From RGIG4079 sp045531405 (lineage in GTDB: Bacteria > Bacteroidota > Bacteroidia > Bacteroidales > Muribaculaceae): a stretch of DNA of 64,000 nt. The stretch is taken from contig JAZSDX010000050.1 in NCBI GenBank assembly GCA_045531405.1, positions 56,281 through 120,280 on the forward strand, written 5' to 3'. This document shows positions 1-10,109 of the stretch, piece after piece; position 1 is the stretch's first letter; every line of letters starts with the position of its first letter. A program made the position numbers and the translations under genes. The notes under the pieces are model-generated. The model saw only the letters and a list, made by a program, of their open reading frames with translations. It was not told the origin of the DNA and made no database searches.

Positions 1-891
1 TTGATTAAGCCATTCTTCGCCATAAGTATATGCCATCTCGGCTCCAATAGTAGCAAACATTGTAGGTGAGCTAAACTCATTGGACGACAACCAATGATAA
101 AAATCATCTCTTAACTTTTCATCTTTAACAACCACCCACGAACTCACAAGTCCCGGTATATTAAATGTTTTAGATGGAGCTCCAAGTGTTATTGTAATGG
201 CTTTTGCTTCATCACTCACATCAACAAATGGAATATGAGGTTTGCCATACAACACAAGATCGCCATGAATCTCGTCGGATACTACTATAACTTCATTTTC
301 ATTACATATTTGTGCCACTTCGCGCATCACGTCTGCATCCCATTGAATACCAATGGGATTGTGTGGATTACACAAAATCATCATCTTAGGATGCTCTGAT
401 TCGACGACTCGACGCAAATCGTCCAAGTCCATTTCATAACCATTTTTGGTTTGTTTCAATGGATTATTAACGACCTTGCGTCCATTTCCCTCTATCACCA
501 TCTTAAACGGATGATAAACCGGTTGCTGAATCAAAATCTTGTCGCCACGATTTGAGAAAAAATTTATTGCATAAGCCACACCACGCACCACTCCGGGCAC
601 AAAAGCAAGTTCTTCTCGCGACACCATAAAATTGTGACGACGCCCAAGCCAATCGATAATTGACTGCCAATAACTATCGGGGGTAGAAGCATAGCCATAA
701 ATAGGATGTTCAACTCGACGCTTTAATGCCTCTGTTATATCGGGACACACAGCAAAATCCAAATCGGCCACCCACAATGGTGTCAATCCGGATTTACCAT
801 AAAGCGACTGCAATGCATCACACTTCAATGCACCACTTGCACTGCGATCAATGACTTGATCAAAATCATATTTTTTCATAACGTGATCCAT
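1..891 (-). CDS. MalY/PatB-type PLP-dependent C-S lyase (3' end outside window)
   Basis: Fold-type I aminotransferase-family enzyme, most like the MalY/PatB cystathionine beta-lyase group, which releases a thiol, pyruvate and ammonia from cysteine conjugates using PLP. Translating the minus strand gives a start MDHVMKKYDFD, then the family features: LTPLWVADLDF near residue 40, the NPHNPIG segment, VVSDEIHGDL (Asp contacts the PLP ring) and SKTFNIPG, whose Lys would carry PLP. About 297 residues are visible of the usual ~390; the C-terminal small domain lies beyond base 1. ATG at 889-891 is preferred over 877-879 because an AGGAG lies about 11 bases before it. It is divergent from the (p)ppGpp synthase gene. 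The exact substrate cannot be told. Confidence 0.8.
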   Translation of the reverse strand, partial: MDHVMKKYDFDQVIDRSASGALKCDALQSLYGKSGLTPLWVADLDFAVCPDITEALKRRVEHPIYGYASTPDSYWQSIIDWLGRRHNFMVSREELAFVPGVVRGVAYAINFFSNRGDKILIQQPVYHPFKMVIEGNGRKVVNNPLKQTKNGYEMDLDDLRRVVESEHPKMMILCNPHNPIGIQWDADVMREVAQICNENEVIVVSDEIHGDLVLYGKPHIPFVDVSDEAKAITITLGAPSKTFNIPGLVSSWVVVKDEKLRDDFYHWLSSNEFSSPTMFATIGAEMAYTYGEEWLNQ

Positions 892-946
892 ATTCTATTT
901 TACTCCTGATATTTTGAAAAAATATCGGTCAGCAAAAAAATTTCCA

Positions 947-954
947 CAAAAGTA
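947..954 (-). promoter_or_regulatory. Bacteroidota -7 box (TACTTTTG) for the C-S lyase
   Basis: Read on the minus strand this is TACTTTTG, matching TAnnTTTG, 55 bases before the ATG at 891. No convincing -33 TTTG is seen at the right distance, so support is moderate. Confidence 0.4.
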
Positions 955-1044
955 ATACTTTTTTTGCGATTGTTCCGTGTTTTTTCCGTATGTTTGTATT
1001 ATGAAATTACGGCAACGCAATCAATAAAAATAAGATTATCCCAC

Positions 1045-3270
1045 ATGGAGCGACAAAAAATAGATTCCAAGACCGAAGAGGCAATGATTGAAACAGCTTT
1101 TCAGGAGGTGTTAGATGGATATCTCGCCAGCAACCACCGAAAGAAAGTAGAAATCATTACTCGTGCCTACAACTTTGCCAAAGAGGCTCACAAAGGTGTG
1201 AGACGCCGCTCGGGAGAACCATATATCCTCCATCCAATTGCCGTTGCAAAAATTGCAAGCCAAGAAATCGGGCTTGGCTCAACATCCATATGTGCTGCGC
1301 TTCTTCACGATGTTGTTGAAGACACAGATTATACAATTGAAGATATTGAACAAAATTTTGGCAAAAAGATTGCACAAATTGTAGCCGGTTTAACCAAAAT
1401 ATCAGGTGGCATTTTTGGGGATAAAGCATCGGTTCAAGCCGAGAATTTTCGCAAACTGCTCCTCACAATGTCGGAAGATATTCGTGTGGTTCTTCTTAAA
1501 ATGGCCGACCGTCTTCACAACATGCGCACACTTGGGTCAATGGCGCCAAACAAACAATATAAAATTGCAGGCGAAACGCTATATATATATGCTCCATTGG
1601 CTCATCGTTTAGGGCTATTTGCCATCAAAAGCGAATTGGAAGACCTAAGTTTCAAATATGAGCACCCCGATGCATATAATCGCATTCGTGAACAAATAAA
1701 AGAATCAGAAGCCCACCGCACAGAAATATACAAAAAATTCTCAGCTCCAATACATCAAAAGCTCAAAGAACTGGGGCTAAAATATGATGCAAAGGCTCGC
1801 ATGAAGACTGTATATTCGATATGGAACAAAATGGAGAAAAAAAATGTTCCATTTGAAGAAATATATGATATTTATGCGATGCGAATAATTTTTGATTGCG
1901 AAGACCCGTCTCAAGAAAAAGCAACTTGTTGGAATATATATTCGGCAATAACCGATTTATATAAATTACACCCCGACCGCACTCGCGATTGGATTAGCGT
2001 TCCTAAAGCAAATGGGTATCAAGCCCTTCACTTAACAGTGATGGGACCCGATGGGAATTGGATTGAAGTGCAAATCAGAAGTCGCCGAATGGATGAAATT
2101 GCCGAAAAAGGCTTTGCAGCTCACTGGAAATACAAAATTGGAGAAGGTGACGAAGAATCGGAATTAAACGTTTGGCTCAGAACGATTAAAGACATTCTCG
2201 ACAATCCCGAGCCAAGTGCGATGGACTTTCTCGACACCCTTAAACTAAATCTATTTGCTTCTGAGATTGTTGTTTTCACTCCAAAGGGAGAACTTCTAAC
2301 GCTTCCCAACAATTCGACCGTGCTCGACGTTGCATTTGAGCTTCACACCCAACTCGGGCTTCGTTGTATAGCCGGAAAAGTCAACCACAAATTAGTCCCA
2401 CTTTCTCATAAGCTCAAAAGTGGAGACCAAGTAGAGGTTCTCACATCTCAAACCCAAACTCCACATCCGGAATGGATAAATTTCCTTGCCACAGCAAAAG
2501 GCAAAACCCGTCTCCGTGCGGCATTACGGAAAGAGAGACAGCCTTTGATTGACAAAGGGAAAGAGATTTTTACTGAATTCCTCAAAAAACACAATCTCGT
2601 CGCCACCAACGAGGTTATAACCAAAATTTTAGGCATCTTACATATTGCCAATCGTGAAGATTTATATATTGCTCTAAGCAATAACGATATCACCCTTGAT
2701 GAAAATCTTGCAAAGAGTCTCACTAAACAAGACTCCCAATCACTCCTATCAAAAATATTTCGTCGCAAACCTTCGACAAAAAAAGAAGACACAACAAAAC
2801 TTTCAGATGCACCCATAGATACCAAAGAGACTTTTATTCTTAAGCACAATGAGAATGGGGCAAACTTCAAAATTGCCGATTGTTGCTGTCCGATACCCGG
2901 TGATGACGTATTTGGATTTATCAATGAAGACAATGAGGTAATTGTTCACGCATTGGATTGCCCTCATGCCATGATGCTTAAAGCCGGATATGGCTCTCGC
3001 ATTGTATCTACAAAATGGGAGGTATCATCAAGAAAGTTCCTTGCTACAATACATATTGAAGGGATTGACCGATTTGGAATACTTCAAGAACTAATTCAAA
3101 TGATATCAACAAACCTATCAATCGACATACGTCGCTTAAACATCGAAGCCCAAAACGAGGTATTCAGTTGCGAGCTATCGGTGCTTGTTGAAGACTCTCA
3201 AGTCGTAACAAATCTTTGCGACAAAGTAAAGAAAATCAATGGAGTAAAACTTTCTCGACGTATTTACTAA
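1045..3270 (+). CDS. spoT: Bifunctional (p)ppGpp synthetase/hydrolase (RelA/SpoT family)
   Basis: Long RSH enzyme that makes and degrades (p)ppGpp, the stringent-response alarmone. Order of parts: HD hydrolase (residues ~40-180) with His63, His89-Asp90 and the RLHN Asn159 all present, so hydrolysis should work; synthetase (~250-365) with the G-loop PKANGYQALH and catalytic Glu in IEVQIR (~341); TGS (~395-460); Cys-rich DCCCPIPGD domain (~635-665); C-terminal ACT (~670-741). The frame is open from 964, but that start would be a TTG and add 27 residues unlike the family; ATG 1045 gives MERQKIDSK and 741 residues, the normal size. Thirty bases downstream begins a PgpH-like c-di-AMP phosphodiesterase, so the two may be co-transcribed. 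Whether it is called RelA or SpoT is a naming matter. Confidence 0.95.
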   Translation: MERQKIDSKTEEAMIETAFQEVLDGYLASNHRKKVEIITRAYNFAKEAHKGVRRRSGEPYILHPIAVAKIASQEIGLGSTSICAALLHDVVEDTDYTIEDIEQNFGKKIAQIVAGLTKISGGIFGDKASVQAENFRKLLLTMSEDIRVVLLKMADRLHNMRTLGSMAPNKQYKIAGETLYIYAPLAHRLGLFAIKSELEDLSFKYEHPDAYNRIREQIKESEAHRTEIYKKFSAPIHQKLKELGLKYDAKARMKTVYSIWNKMEKKNVPFEEIYDIYAMRIIFDCEDPSQEKATCWNIYSAITDLYKLHPDRTRDWISVPKANGYQALHLTVMGPDGNWIEVQIRSRRMDEIAEKGFAAHWKYKIGEGDEESELNVWLRTIKDILDNPEPSAMDFLDTLKLNLFASEIVVFTPKGELLTLPNNSTVLDVAFELHTQLGLRCIAGKVNHKLVPLSHKLKSGDQVEVLTSQTQTPHPEWINFLATAKGKTRLRAALRKERQPLIDKGKEIFTEFLKKHNLVATNEVITKILGILHIANREDLYIALSNNDITLDENLAKSLTKQDSQSLLSKIFRRKPSTKKEDTTKLSDAPIDTKETFILKHNENGANFKIADCCCPIPGDDVFGFINEDNEVIVHALDCPHAMMLKAGYGSRIVSTKWEVSSRKFLATIHIEGIDRFGILQELIQMISTNLSIDIRRLNIEAQNEVFSCELSVLVEDSQVVTNLCDKVKKINGVKLSRRIY

Positions 3271-3300
3271 TTTTAGGAATCATCAAAACTAATAAATATC

Positions 3301-5325
3301 ATGACTTTTGACTCAAAAAAAATTACAACTCACATATTTTTTCTTTTAACAACAATTGCTCTGATTGTTTATTTTCTACCTCGAGACAAAGAGGACATCA
3401 TCAGTTATGAAGAAAACAGGCCATGGAATCATGGCATGCTAAGAGCTCCATTTGAAATATACATCTATCCCGATACTGCCGAAGTCATCGACTCGCTCAA
3501 CAAGGTATTTACCCCTATCTGCGAACGTAACAACAAGATTTGCGACAGCATCTTAATTTCGGTTGCTCAAAATGCATCAGTATATAAAAAAATAGCTAAT
3601 AAAATTAAGCAACAATACTCTTTGGGCGTTGTTGATGCCAACATGTATTCCAAAATAGAAAATGGCACACTACCAACAATAAGAGTTCTTGAAGGTAAAT
3701 TCTTAAAGAAAATTCCAACAGAAAACTGCGTATCTCCACGCAAACTATACCTTATGATTGATTCTTTAGCTCAAGATTCCTCTTCACGAAATTTCATGAA
3801 GGCTATAAACCTTCCGCAATTACTTCAACCTAACGTTTCAATCAATGCCACTAAAACTCAAAATGCTTATAACGACGAATTGACACGAGCCACAGCTCCC
3901 ATTGGAGTAATAATGCAAAACGAACGCATCATTGACCGTGGTGAGATTGTAACCCACAAATTATATCGCATTCTTAACACCTATCAAGATATGCTTCATA
4001 AGCAATCTCCCAACTCAAATCGCACGTTTTGGATAAAGATACTCGGGCAATCTTTATATGTACTAATTTTAATTCTTTCATTATATATATACTTGCAAAA
4101 CTTTTGTCGTGACACAATATACCGACAAGGCAACCTCCTATTTATACTACTCATTACCACTATATTTTCCATTTGTGCAACATTTGCGACTTCACTTTTT
4201 GGCAACGGCATCTACCTTGTGCCTTTTGTCATAATTCCAATTGTGGTATTGGTATTTTATGATGCACGCACAGCCCTTTTTTGTCACCTCATAGAGATTT
4301 TACTTTGTGCATCATTTGCGCCACATCCTCTTGAGTTTATCGTAGTAGAATTTTGTGCCGGGGTTGCAGCTATATATACGCTAAAAGAGCTTTCTAAACG
4401 CTCACAACTCATACGCACTGCATTTTTTGTATATATTGCATATGTAATATCATATATCGCCGTTGATATTTTAGTCAACAGTACTATTTCATCAAACATC
4501 GGTAGAATCCTCGGATTCTTTGCCATAAATGCGATACTAACTTCGTTTGCCTATATATTAATGTTTATTATCGAAAAAACATTTGGGTTTGTTTCGGTTG
4601 TTACTCTTGTCGAGCTTTCTGACATAAACAACCCCTTATTAAGGCAACTCTCAGAACAATGTCCGGGAACATTTCAACATTCAATGGCAGTTAGCAATCT
4701 TGCTGCCGATGCTGTGGGACGCATCGGAGGAAATGTTCAATTAGTGAGAACCGGTGCTCTTTATCACGACATTGGCAAGCTCAACAATCCGGCGTTTTTT
4801 ACAGAGAACCAACGTGGTGTAAATCCTCACGACGCACTTGAGCCAATAAAGAGTGCCGAAATCGTCATAAACCACGTTAATGATGGGCTAAAACTTGCTA
4901 CAAAAGCAAAACTTCCAAAGGTAATCCATAGTTTCATCAGCCAACATCACGGCAGTGGGAAAGCTAAGTATTTCTATATTACAGAATGCCAAAACCATCC
5001 TAATGAAGTTGTTGACGAAGCCCCATTTACCTATCCCGGACCCAATCCAACGACTAAAGAAACTTCGGTTATGATGATGGCTGACGCTGTCGAGGCCGCT
5101 TCTCGCTCATTAAAAGATCATTCGGTGGGTTCAATCACATCATTGGTAAATCGCATCATTGATACTCAAATTGAAGAAGGATTGCACAATGATTCTCCAA
5201 TATCTTTTCACGACATTAAAGTAATTAAAGATGCGTTTATCAATCGTGTCAGCACGATATATCATGCACGCGTAGTGTATCCGTCGGATTCTTCTACAAC
5301 TCAACAACCCACACTAAAATTATGA
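3301..5325 (+). CDS. pgpH: PgpH/YqfF-type 7TM-HD c-di-AMP phosphodiesterase
   Basis: Membrane HD phosphohydrolase. One N-terminal membrane segment (residues ~13-30), a ~200-residue extracytoplasmic domain, about seven helices (~245-440), then a cytoplasmic HD domain. His489-Asp490 in LYHDIGKL and the later HHGSG provide metal ligands. Family members such as Listeria PgpH cleave c-di-AMP to pApA. The length, 674 residues, fits the family. It follows the RSH gene by 30 bases with no terminator between. Published work on Listeria reports inhibition of PgpH by ppGpp, so the adjacency may be functional; that link is inference here. It is followed by 105 bases without a recognised signal before porW. 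Confidence 0.88.
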   Translation: MTFDSKKITTHIFFLLTTIALIVYFLPRDKEDIISYEENRPWNHGMLRAPFEIYIYPDTAEVIDSLNKVFTPICERNNKICDSILISVAQNASVYKKIANKIKQQYSLGVVDANMYSKIENGTLPTIRVLEGKFLKKIPTENCVSPRKLYLMIDSLAQDSSSRNFMKAINLPQLLQPNVSINATKTQNAYNDELTRATAPIGVIMQNERIIDRGEIVTHKLYRILNTYQDMLHKQSPNSNRTFWIKILGQSLYVLILILSLYIYLQNFCRDTIYRQGNLLFILLITTIFSICATFATSLFGNGIYLVPFVIIPIVVLVFYDARTALFCHLIEILLCASFAPHPLEFIVVEFCAGVAAIYTLKELSKRSQLIRTAFFVYIAYVISYIAVDILVNSTISSNIGRILGFFAINAILTSFAYILMFIIEKTFGFVSVVTLVELSDINNPLLRQLSEQCPGTFQHSMAVSNLAADAVGRIGGNVQLVRTGALYHDIGKLNNPAFFTENQRGVNPHDALEPIKSAEIVINHVNDGLKLATKAKLPKVIHSFISQHHGSGKAKYFYITECQNHPNEVVDEAPFTYPGPNPTTKETSVMMMADAVEAASRSLKDHSVGSITSLVNRIIDTQIEEGLHNDSPISFHDIKVIKDAFINRVSTIYHARVVYPSDSSTTQQPTLKL

Positions 5326-5430
5326 CACAATCGTCATTTCTATTGGCATCTTCAATCATCACAAATGTATAACCGGGAATACCAATATTGCGAATGCAAT
5401 AAACCACATCATTTTGCCGTTAATTTATAG

Positions 5431-8400
5431 ATGAAATATCGCCAATACCAACATATATTATTATTTGCGACTGTGATTACCATTATCTCAGTCCTTTGCT
5501 CATGTTCAACAAATAAAAACAACGCAGCAAATCGCAAATATCAGGCATTTATCACTCGATATAACATTTATTACAATGGGGATACTCACTTCAAAGAAAC
5601 CCTCAAAGAAATGGAGGGAAAATATGAAGATGACTATAGCCAACTTTTATATCTACATCCTACCGAAGCTCGTAACAACACAAAAGCGCCTCAACCCAAT
5701 GGCAACTTTGATCGTTCAATAGAAAAAGCTCAAAAAGCTATTCAATTACGTTCTATTACAAAACGCCCCAAAAAGAAATCGGGCAAAAGAGATGCAAAAT
5801 ATAAAGAATGGCTCAAACGAGAAGAATATAATCCATTTCTCCACAATGCGTGGTTAATGATGGGACGTAGCCAATTCTTCAACGGAGATTTTCTTGGTGC
5901 GGCATCTACATTTTTTTACACCTCAAAACATTTTTGGTGGTTGCCCGAGACTGTGACTGAGGCTAAGTTGTGGCAAGCTCGTAGTTATTGTGCCCTTGAG
6001 TGGTTGTTTGAAACCGAAAACATTATCATCAAAATAAAAGAAGACGAATTGCTTAACAATACACACCGTGAGCTTTATCACAATGTGTATGCCAACTATT
6101 ATATTAAACTAAACGACTACGAAAAAGCAATTCCTCACCTACAAAAAGCGATTGACCATGCCAATGGCGCACAAAAAACACGTCAATGTTTTTTATTGGG
6201 ACAGCTCTACTCTCGTTTAGGGAAAAAGCAAGAAGCCTACGAAGCATTCAAGAAAGCAGGCAGCGCGTCAAGCGCGTCATATCGCACCAAATTTAATGCT
6301 CGCATTAAGCAAAGTGAAGTTTTTACCGGAGAAAACATCGAATCAGAGGTAAAAGCACTTAAACGTATGACTCGATATGACCGCAATAAAGATTATCTTG
6401 ATCAAGTGTATTATGCTATCGGCAATCTCTATCTTTCTCGTCAAGACACACTCAAAGCCATAGAACATTACGAACTTGCCAATGAAAAAAGCACTCGTAA
6501 TGGCATTGATAAAGCTATCAACCAAGTGACACTTGGCAACTTATATTACATCCGCCACAACTACGACAAAGCTCAACCTTGCTATTCAGAGGCTGTACCA
6601 CAACTTTCTGAAACATATCCCAATTATGACCAAATCAAACGTCGAAGCGATGTACTTGATGAGTTGGCTGTATATTCTCAAAACGTAACCCTTCAAGATT
6701 CACTCCTTCGTTTGTCGGAAATGTCTCCCGAACAACTCGAAAAAGTGATTGAAAAAATAATCAAAGAGTTAAAAAAGAAAGAAGAAGAGGAAGCTGAAAA
6801 TGCCAAACGGGAAGAATACCTTGCTCAACAACGCGCCCAAGGTTCTAATCTTCAAAACACCGGGACATCAGCGCCTAAAACATTCACCCTCAACACCGAC
6901 GACTCGTGGTATTTCTATAATACCGCGACTAAAAATGCGGGGAAAACAGAGTTCCAAAAAACATGGGGCAGTCGCAAACTTGAAGACGATTGGCGACGCC
7001 GAAACAAAGCATCGTTCAACCTCTCTGATTTTGATTCAGAAGGTGACGAAGATGCTGATGAAGAAAATGCCGATAGCATTGCTATCGATAGTGAGGGAAA
7101 AGAATTAACCAAAGAGGAACAAGAAAAATTAAAACGAGCCGACGACCCTCATTATCCCGAATATTATATCAAGCAAATTCCTAAAACAGCAGAGGAAAAG
7201 AACACTGCCCATGAAATCATTCAAGAAGGCCTTTATAATATGGGTATCATACTAAAAGACAAAATGGAAGATTTCAGCGCATCACGTTCTGAATTCAACC
7301 GTCTGCTCTCAAAATACCCCGACAATATTTATCGCCTTGACACTTACTACAACATGTATATCATGAGTGTGCGCGAAAACGATATTACTCAAGCCAATAA
7401 ATATCGCGTTCTCATTCTCGAACAATTCCCCGAAAGCGGATATGGAATAGCGATGCGCGATCCTAACTATTTTGACAACCTCAAAATGATGAACACTCAT
7501 CAAGAAACTCTATATGCATCGGCCTACGAAGCATATCTAAATAACAAAAACGAAGATGTTCATGATGCTTACAAATATATGAGTGAGAAATTTCCTCTAA
7601 GTCGCATTATGCCCAAATTCATGTTCTTGCATGCACTTGCATATGTCACCGAAAAGAATCCCGAACAATTTAACGCGACACTAAAAGAATTACTTGAAAA
7701 ATATCCCGATACCGACATTACCCCACTTGCTTCTTCTTACCTCAAACAAATGGCCCAAGGTCGAGAGCTTAAAAGCAGTTCGTCCAACTTACGAGGCATA
7801 TTATGGGATATACGTTTAGGCAATGACTCTGTCGCGAATGCTAATGCATCAAAATCAGCCGAATTTACGCTCAACGACAACGAGCCTCAATATTTAGTAT
7901 TACTATTCCAATATGATAAAATTTCGGCTAATCAATTATTATATGAAGTTGCTCGCCACAACTTCACTTCATTCACAATTAAAGATTTCGACCTTGAGCT
8001 AATGAACTTTGGCAACCTTGGAATGGTTATAATCAAAGGATGCAATAACGTGAATGAACTAAAACAATATCGCAAAATAATTAACGAAAGTTCTAATTTC
8101 AAAATGCCACAAGGTGTGAGACAAGTTGAAATCAGTGAAAATAATTTCAAGATATTAATAAATGAAGGTCGTTCATTTGAAGAATATTTCAACTTCATAG
8201 GCGACGAAGATTATAAGGCAACTGAAGAAAAAGTACTCCCACCCGAAGAGTTTGGGCCAAGTGAAGGTATTCCTACGCCAGAATCATCAATTGAAAATAC
8301 CGAGTCAGTACAAACCATTCCGGTTCAAGAAAACGACAATAATACCTCTAAGCCTGAGTCGGTTAATTCTCTTGAACCTAACAACAAAGAACCAAAGACA

Positions 8401-8532
8401 GAGAATAATATTATAGACAATAAACAAGAGAAAACTCAATCAGCACAAAAAGAGAAAACTAAACCTCAAATACAACAACCCAACTACCCCACAGGGTCAG
8501 AAGGTGATGACCCGCTGTTTGACATGCCATAA
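5431..8532 (+). CDS. porW: PorW/SprE-family T9SS lipoprotein with TPR repeats
   Basis: Lipoprotein of the type IX secretion system, needed in Porphyromonas (PorW) and Flavobacterium (SprE) for export. The start MKYRQYQHILLFATVITIIS leads to a lipobox ending VLCSC, followed by STNKNNAANRKYQAFITRYN, the typical PorW opening. TPR-like helices cover roughly residues 110-420 and 590-780. A charged Glu/Lys linker lies near 440-460, an acidic stretch near 535-570, and the Pro/Gln/Glu-rich tail (~930-1033) looks disordered. At 1033 residues it is longer than Porphyromonas PorW, as expected for SprE-like versions. The next gene is PorX, 23 bases on, which supports the assignment. Confidence 0.85.
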   Translation: MKYRQYQHILLFATVITIISVLCSCSTNKNNAANRKYQAFITRYNIYYNGDTHFKETLKEMEGKYEDDYSQLLYLHPTEARNNTKAPQPNGNFDRSIEKAQKAIQLRSITKRPKKKSGKRDAKYKEWLKREEYNPFLHNAWLMMGRSQFFNGDFLGAASTFFYTSKHFWWLPETVTEAKLWQARSYCALEWLFETENIIIKIKEDELLNNTHRELYHNVYANYYIKLNDYEKAIPHLQKAIDHANGAQKTRQCFLLGQLYSRLGKKQEAYEAFKKAGSASSASYRTKFNARIKQSEVFTGENIESEVKALKRMTRYDRNKDYLDQVYYAIGNLYLSRQDTLKAIEHYELANEKSTRNGIDKAINQVTLGNLYYIRHNYDKAQPCYSEAVPQLSETYPNYDQIKRRSDVLDELAVYSQNVTLQDSLLRLSEMSPEQLEKVIEKIIKELKKKEEEEAENAKREEYLAQQRAQGSNLQNTGTSAPKTFTLNTDDSWYFYNTATKNAGKTEFQKTWGSRKLEDDWRRRNKASFNLSDFDSEGDEDADEENADSIAIDSEGKELTKEEQEKLKRADDPHYPEYYIKQIPKTAEEKNTAHEIIQEGLYNMGIILKDKMEDFSASRSEFNRLLSKYPDNIYRLDTYYNMYIMSVRENDITQANKYRVLILEQFPESGYGIAMRDPNYFDNLKMMNTHQETLYASAYEAYLNNKNEDVHDAYKYMSEKFPLSRIMPKFMFLHALAYVTEKNPEQFNATLKELLEKYPDTDITPLASSYLKQMAQGRELKSSSSNLRGILWDIRLGNDSVANANASKSAEFTLNDNEPQYLVLLFQYDKISANQLLYEVARHNFTSFTIKDFDLELMNFGNLGMVIIKGCNNVNELKQYRKIINESSNFKMPQGVRQVEISENNFKILINEGRSFEEYFNFIGDEDYKATEEKVLPPEEFGPSEGIPTPESSIENTESVQTIPVQENDNNTSKPESVNSLEPNNKEPKTENNIIDNKQEKTQSAQKEKTKPQIQQPNYPTGSEGDDPLFDMP

Positions 8533-8555
8533 TTATTAACCTCAACGACTTGACA

Positions 8556-10097
8556 ATGAGCAATCACACAATACTTTGGGCCGATGATGAAATTGATCTC
8601 CTCAAGCCTCATATAATGTTTCTTAAAAACAAAGGATATAACCTTGTCACTGTCAACAACGGACGTGATGCTCTTGAATTAGTTGAGTCTCAGCATTTCG
8701 ACCTCATTATTCTCGATGAAAATATGCCGGGATTGACAGGGCTTGAAACTCTTGCACGCGTTAAACAAACCGCGCCTCATGTTCCAGTCATTATGATCAC
8801 CAAAAGTGAGGAAGAAAACATCATGGATCAAGCCGTAGGGAACAAGATTGCCGACTATCTAATCAAACCTGTTAATCCTAACCAAATATTGCTCTCTATC
8901 AAGAAAAACCTTCATAGCGAGCAACTTGTATCGGTGCAAGCGACCTCCGACTATCGTCAAGAATTTAACAACATCACAACCCTCATATCAAATGCATCAT
9001 CTATTGAAGATTGGTATGAGCTATATGGCAAATTAGTATTTTGGGAACTAAAATTAGCATCAGCCGATACTAATATGGATGAAGTACTAAACATGCAAAA
9101 GATTGAGGCAAATTCTACATTTTATAAATTTGTCAAAAAGAATTATGAAAAATGGGTCTCAAGCGACACGCATCCTTTGATGAGTCCCGACGTGTTCAAA
9201 AACAAGGTGTTCCCATTACTCGACAATAGTGAGAAAGTATTTTTCATTCTTATTGACAACTTCCGTCTTGACCAATGGCGCACAATAAAACCTCTATTAA
9301 GCGATTTCTTCACTTTTGATGAAGATCTTTATTGCTCAATACTTCCAACAGCAACTCAATATGCTCGCAACTCGATATTTTCAGGACTAATGCCTGCAAA
9401 TATCGAAAAAATGTTCCCCGAATTATGGGTAGATGAAGATGAAGACGAGGGTAAAAATCTCAATGAGTCACCTCTTATTGAAACTCTATTCAATCGCTAT
9501 CGTCGTCAATGCAAATTTTCATATAACAAAATCAACAACTCTGCGACAGGCGAAAAACTCATTAGAGAATTTTCAAATCTTGAGACCAATGACCTCAATA
9601 TCATTGTGCTTAACTTTATTGATATGCTTTCACATGCACGCACCGAGTCAAAAATGATACGCGAACTTGCGGCATCTAATGCAGCATATCGCTCATTGAC
9701 AGAGTCTTGGTTTCGTCATTCATCTGCATTTGAATTATTTCGCAAAATTGCAGAAAAAGGTTATAAAATTATCCTCACTACCGATCACGGGACCATTCGT
9801 GTTGACAACCCCATAAAAGTTGTTGGAGATCGCAATACCAATACCAACCTACGTTATAAACTTGGCAAAAATCTAAGTTATAATCCAAAACAAGTCTATG
9901 AGATAAAACGTCCTGAAACATTCGGGTTACCATCACCCAATGTCTCCACAACATACATTTTTGCCGGCAATCGTGATTTCTTTGCCTATCCCAATAATTA
10001 TAACTACTATGTTCAATACTATACCGACACATTCCAACATGGTGGTATCTCTCTCGAAGAAATGATTATTCCATTAATTACATTAACAGCAAAATAA
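8556..10097 (+). CDS. porX: PorX: response regulator fused to PglZ phosphatase-fold domain
   Basis: T9SS response regulator, phosphorylated by the kinase PorY in Porphyromonas. The receiver domain (1-125) has acidic Asp10-Asp11, phospho-acceptor Asp54 in LIILDEN and Lys in DYLIKPVNP. A helical linker leads to a PglZ domain (~200-510) of the alkaline-phosphatase superfamily with metal-site segments LIDNFRLDQW, TATQYARNS, FIDMLSH and TTDHGT. The family acts on nucleotide second messengers. The frame is open from a TTG at 8550, but ATG 8556 gives the natural start MSNHTILWADDE and 513 residues. It sits directly behind porW; the partner kinase is not in the window. A 12-base gap separates it from tsaE. 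Confidence 0.93.
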   Translation: MSNHTILWADDEIDLLKPHIMFLKNKGYNLVTVNNGRDALELVESQHFDLIILDENMPGLTGLETLARVKQTAPHVPVIMITKSEEENIMDQAVGNKIADYLIKPVNPNQILLSIKKNLHSEQLVSVQATSDYRQEFNNITTLISNASSIEDWYELYGKLVFWELKLASADTNMDEVLNMQKIEANSTFYKFVKKNYEKWVSSDTHPLMSPDVFKNKVFPLLDNSEKVFFILIDNFRLDQWRTIKPLLSDFFTFDEDLYCSILPTATQYARNSIFSGLMPANIEKMFPELWVDEDEDEGKNLNESPLIETLFNRYRRQCKFSYNKINNSATGEKLIREFSNLETNDLNIIVLNFIDMLSHARTESKMIRELAASNAAYRSLTESWFRHSSAFELFRKIAEKGYKIILTTDHGTIRVDNPIKVVGDRNTNTNLRYKLGKNLSYNPKQVYEIKRPETFGLPSPNVSTTYIFAGNRDFFAYPNNYNYYVQYYTDTFQHGGISLEEMIIPLITLTAK

Positions 10098-10109
10098 CAC
10101 CCTATCATA

